A DNA stretch of 64,000 bases. Source: Hansschlegelia quercus. Its GTDB lineage: Bacteria > Pseudomonadota > Alphaproteobacteria > Rhizobiales > Methylopilaceae. The stretch lies in assembly GCF_004310425.1 (NCBI RefSeq), contig NZ_SIUB01000006.1, positions 62,001 to 126,000 of the forward strand, read 5' to 3'. The translations under genes were made by a program, and so were the position numbers. Within the stretch, counting starts at the first letter, position 1. The number at the start of each line of letters is the position of its first letter. The notes under the pieces were generated by a model, which was not told the origin of the DNA, searched no databases, and was given only the letters and a program-made list of their open reading frames with translations. Below, piece after piece: positions 63,512 through 64,000 of this stretch.

Positions 63512-64000
63512 ATGCCGGTCGCGCCGCCCACGCCGCTCGCGCAGGAACGCGCGGAGACCCGCACGCCGACCCACCTCGCCCGCGAGCGTCGGTTGAGGCT
63601 GATCGCGCAGCGCCTCGCCCTGATCGTCCTCCTGCTCATCGTCTGGCAGGTCGCCTCGCTCAACGCGCCGGCTTTCGTGCTGCCGAGCCCGAAGCGCGTC
63701 TGGGAGGCGTGGTCCGGCCTCGTCGTCACCGCGAACTTCTGGAAGGACTTCGGGATCACCTTCTCCCGGGTTTTCACCGGTTTCGCCTTCGCGGCGGTGA
63801 TCGGCGTGCTTTTCGGACTCCTGCTCGGCGCCAACGAGAAGCTCGGCGAGTTCTTCGAGCCGGTGCTGACCATCATCAACACGGTGTCCTCCACCATCTG
63901 GGCGATCTTCGCGCTGATCTGGTTCGGCCTGTCGAACTGGACGACGATCTTCGTGGTGTTCATGACGGCGATGCCGCTGATCCTGACCAATGTCTGGCAG
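63512..64000 (+). CDS. ABC importer permease, partial at window edge
   Basis: An open frame from ATG 63512 to the window end (163 codons). After a polar tail it has a first hydrophobic segment (LIAQRLALIVLLLIVWQVASL), the family motif FVLPSPKRVWEAW, and further hydrophobic segments to the point where the window stops, just after LTNVWQ. It belongs to the same nitrate/sulfonate/taurine permease family as the genes at 1189 and 6498. Its binding protein is presumably outside the window. Confidence 0.85.
   Translation, partial: MPVAPPTPLAQERAETRTPTHLARERRLRLIAQRLALIVLLLIVWQVASLNAPAFVLPSPKRVWEAWSGLVVTANFWKDFGITFSRVFTGFAFAAVIGVLFGLLLGANEKLGEFFEPVLTIINTVSSTIWAIFALIWFGLSNWTTIFVVFMTAMPLILTNVWQ

Overview
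The window is GC-rich throughout and reads as chromosome of an alphaproteobacterium, most likely Hyphomicrobiales (Rhizobiales). The grounds are codon use, the kdpFABCDE and phnGHIJKLMN layouts, and a GntR-type phnF. I saw no tRNA, rRNA, insertion sequence, prophage or CRISPR array. Nearly all of it is coding, with tightly packed operons joined by ATGA or GTGA stop/start overlaps.

Layout. (1) 1-9117: two divergent organosulfur loci, each with its own ABC importer. The leftward one carries a DszC/SfnB-type flavoprotein and the rightward one two FMN-dependent luciferase-like monooxygenases. A perfect inverted repeat (3948-3966) lies between them. (2) 9170-11482: an orphan FdhF/YdeP-type molybdopterin oxidoreductase. 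(3) 11636-19649: a complete leftward kdpFABCDE potassium operon, preceded by an unannotated-looking 27-residue membrane microprotein. (4) 19853-33221: a large divergent glycan/cyclitol locus. Leftward are two sugar epimerases, a GT4 glycosyltransferase, two CgeB/DUF3880-like glycosyltransferases, a glycosyltransferase fused to UDP-xylose synthase, a zinc-type dehydrogenase and a Gfo/Idh/MocA oxidoreductase. Rightward are an actinobacterial-type inositol-3-phosphate synthase, a histidine phosphatase, a methyltransferase and a glycosidase-like protein whose TIM-barrel halves appear swapped. (5) 33233-35573: a Nudix hydrolase, a DUF4142 protein and a metallo-beta-lactamase-fold hydrolase. (6) 35959-46696: phosphonate uptake (phnCDEE) and C-P lyase (phnGHIJKLMN), with phnF reversed between them and a PHO-box plus inverted-repeat control region. 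(7) 46775-54779: signalling and miscellaneous genes: a GAF-GGDEF-EAL protein, a short-chain dehydrogenase, a chemoreceptor, an isochorismatase-fold hydrolase and a PAS-PAS hybrid histidine kinase. (8) 54907-61919: ferric-siderophore uptake (ATPase, AraC regulator, TonB-dependent receptor, binding protein, double permease) with a perfect 11-bp inverted repeat before the receptor. (9) 62037-64000: a GntR/FCD regulator and the start of another ABC importer.

How it works together. Most of the window is nutrient scavenging: organic sulfur, phosphonate phosphorus, potassium and iron. The part I cannot assign to a known pathway is the 13-kb glycan/cyclitol locus. It combines inositol phosphate supply, a phosphatase, several glycosyltransferases, UDP-xylose supply and sugar epimerases, and has no flippase, polymerase or exporter. 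That fits a small glycosylated inositol or xylose-containing molecule better than an ordinary exopolysaccharide. It is my main candidate for an undescribed system.
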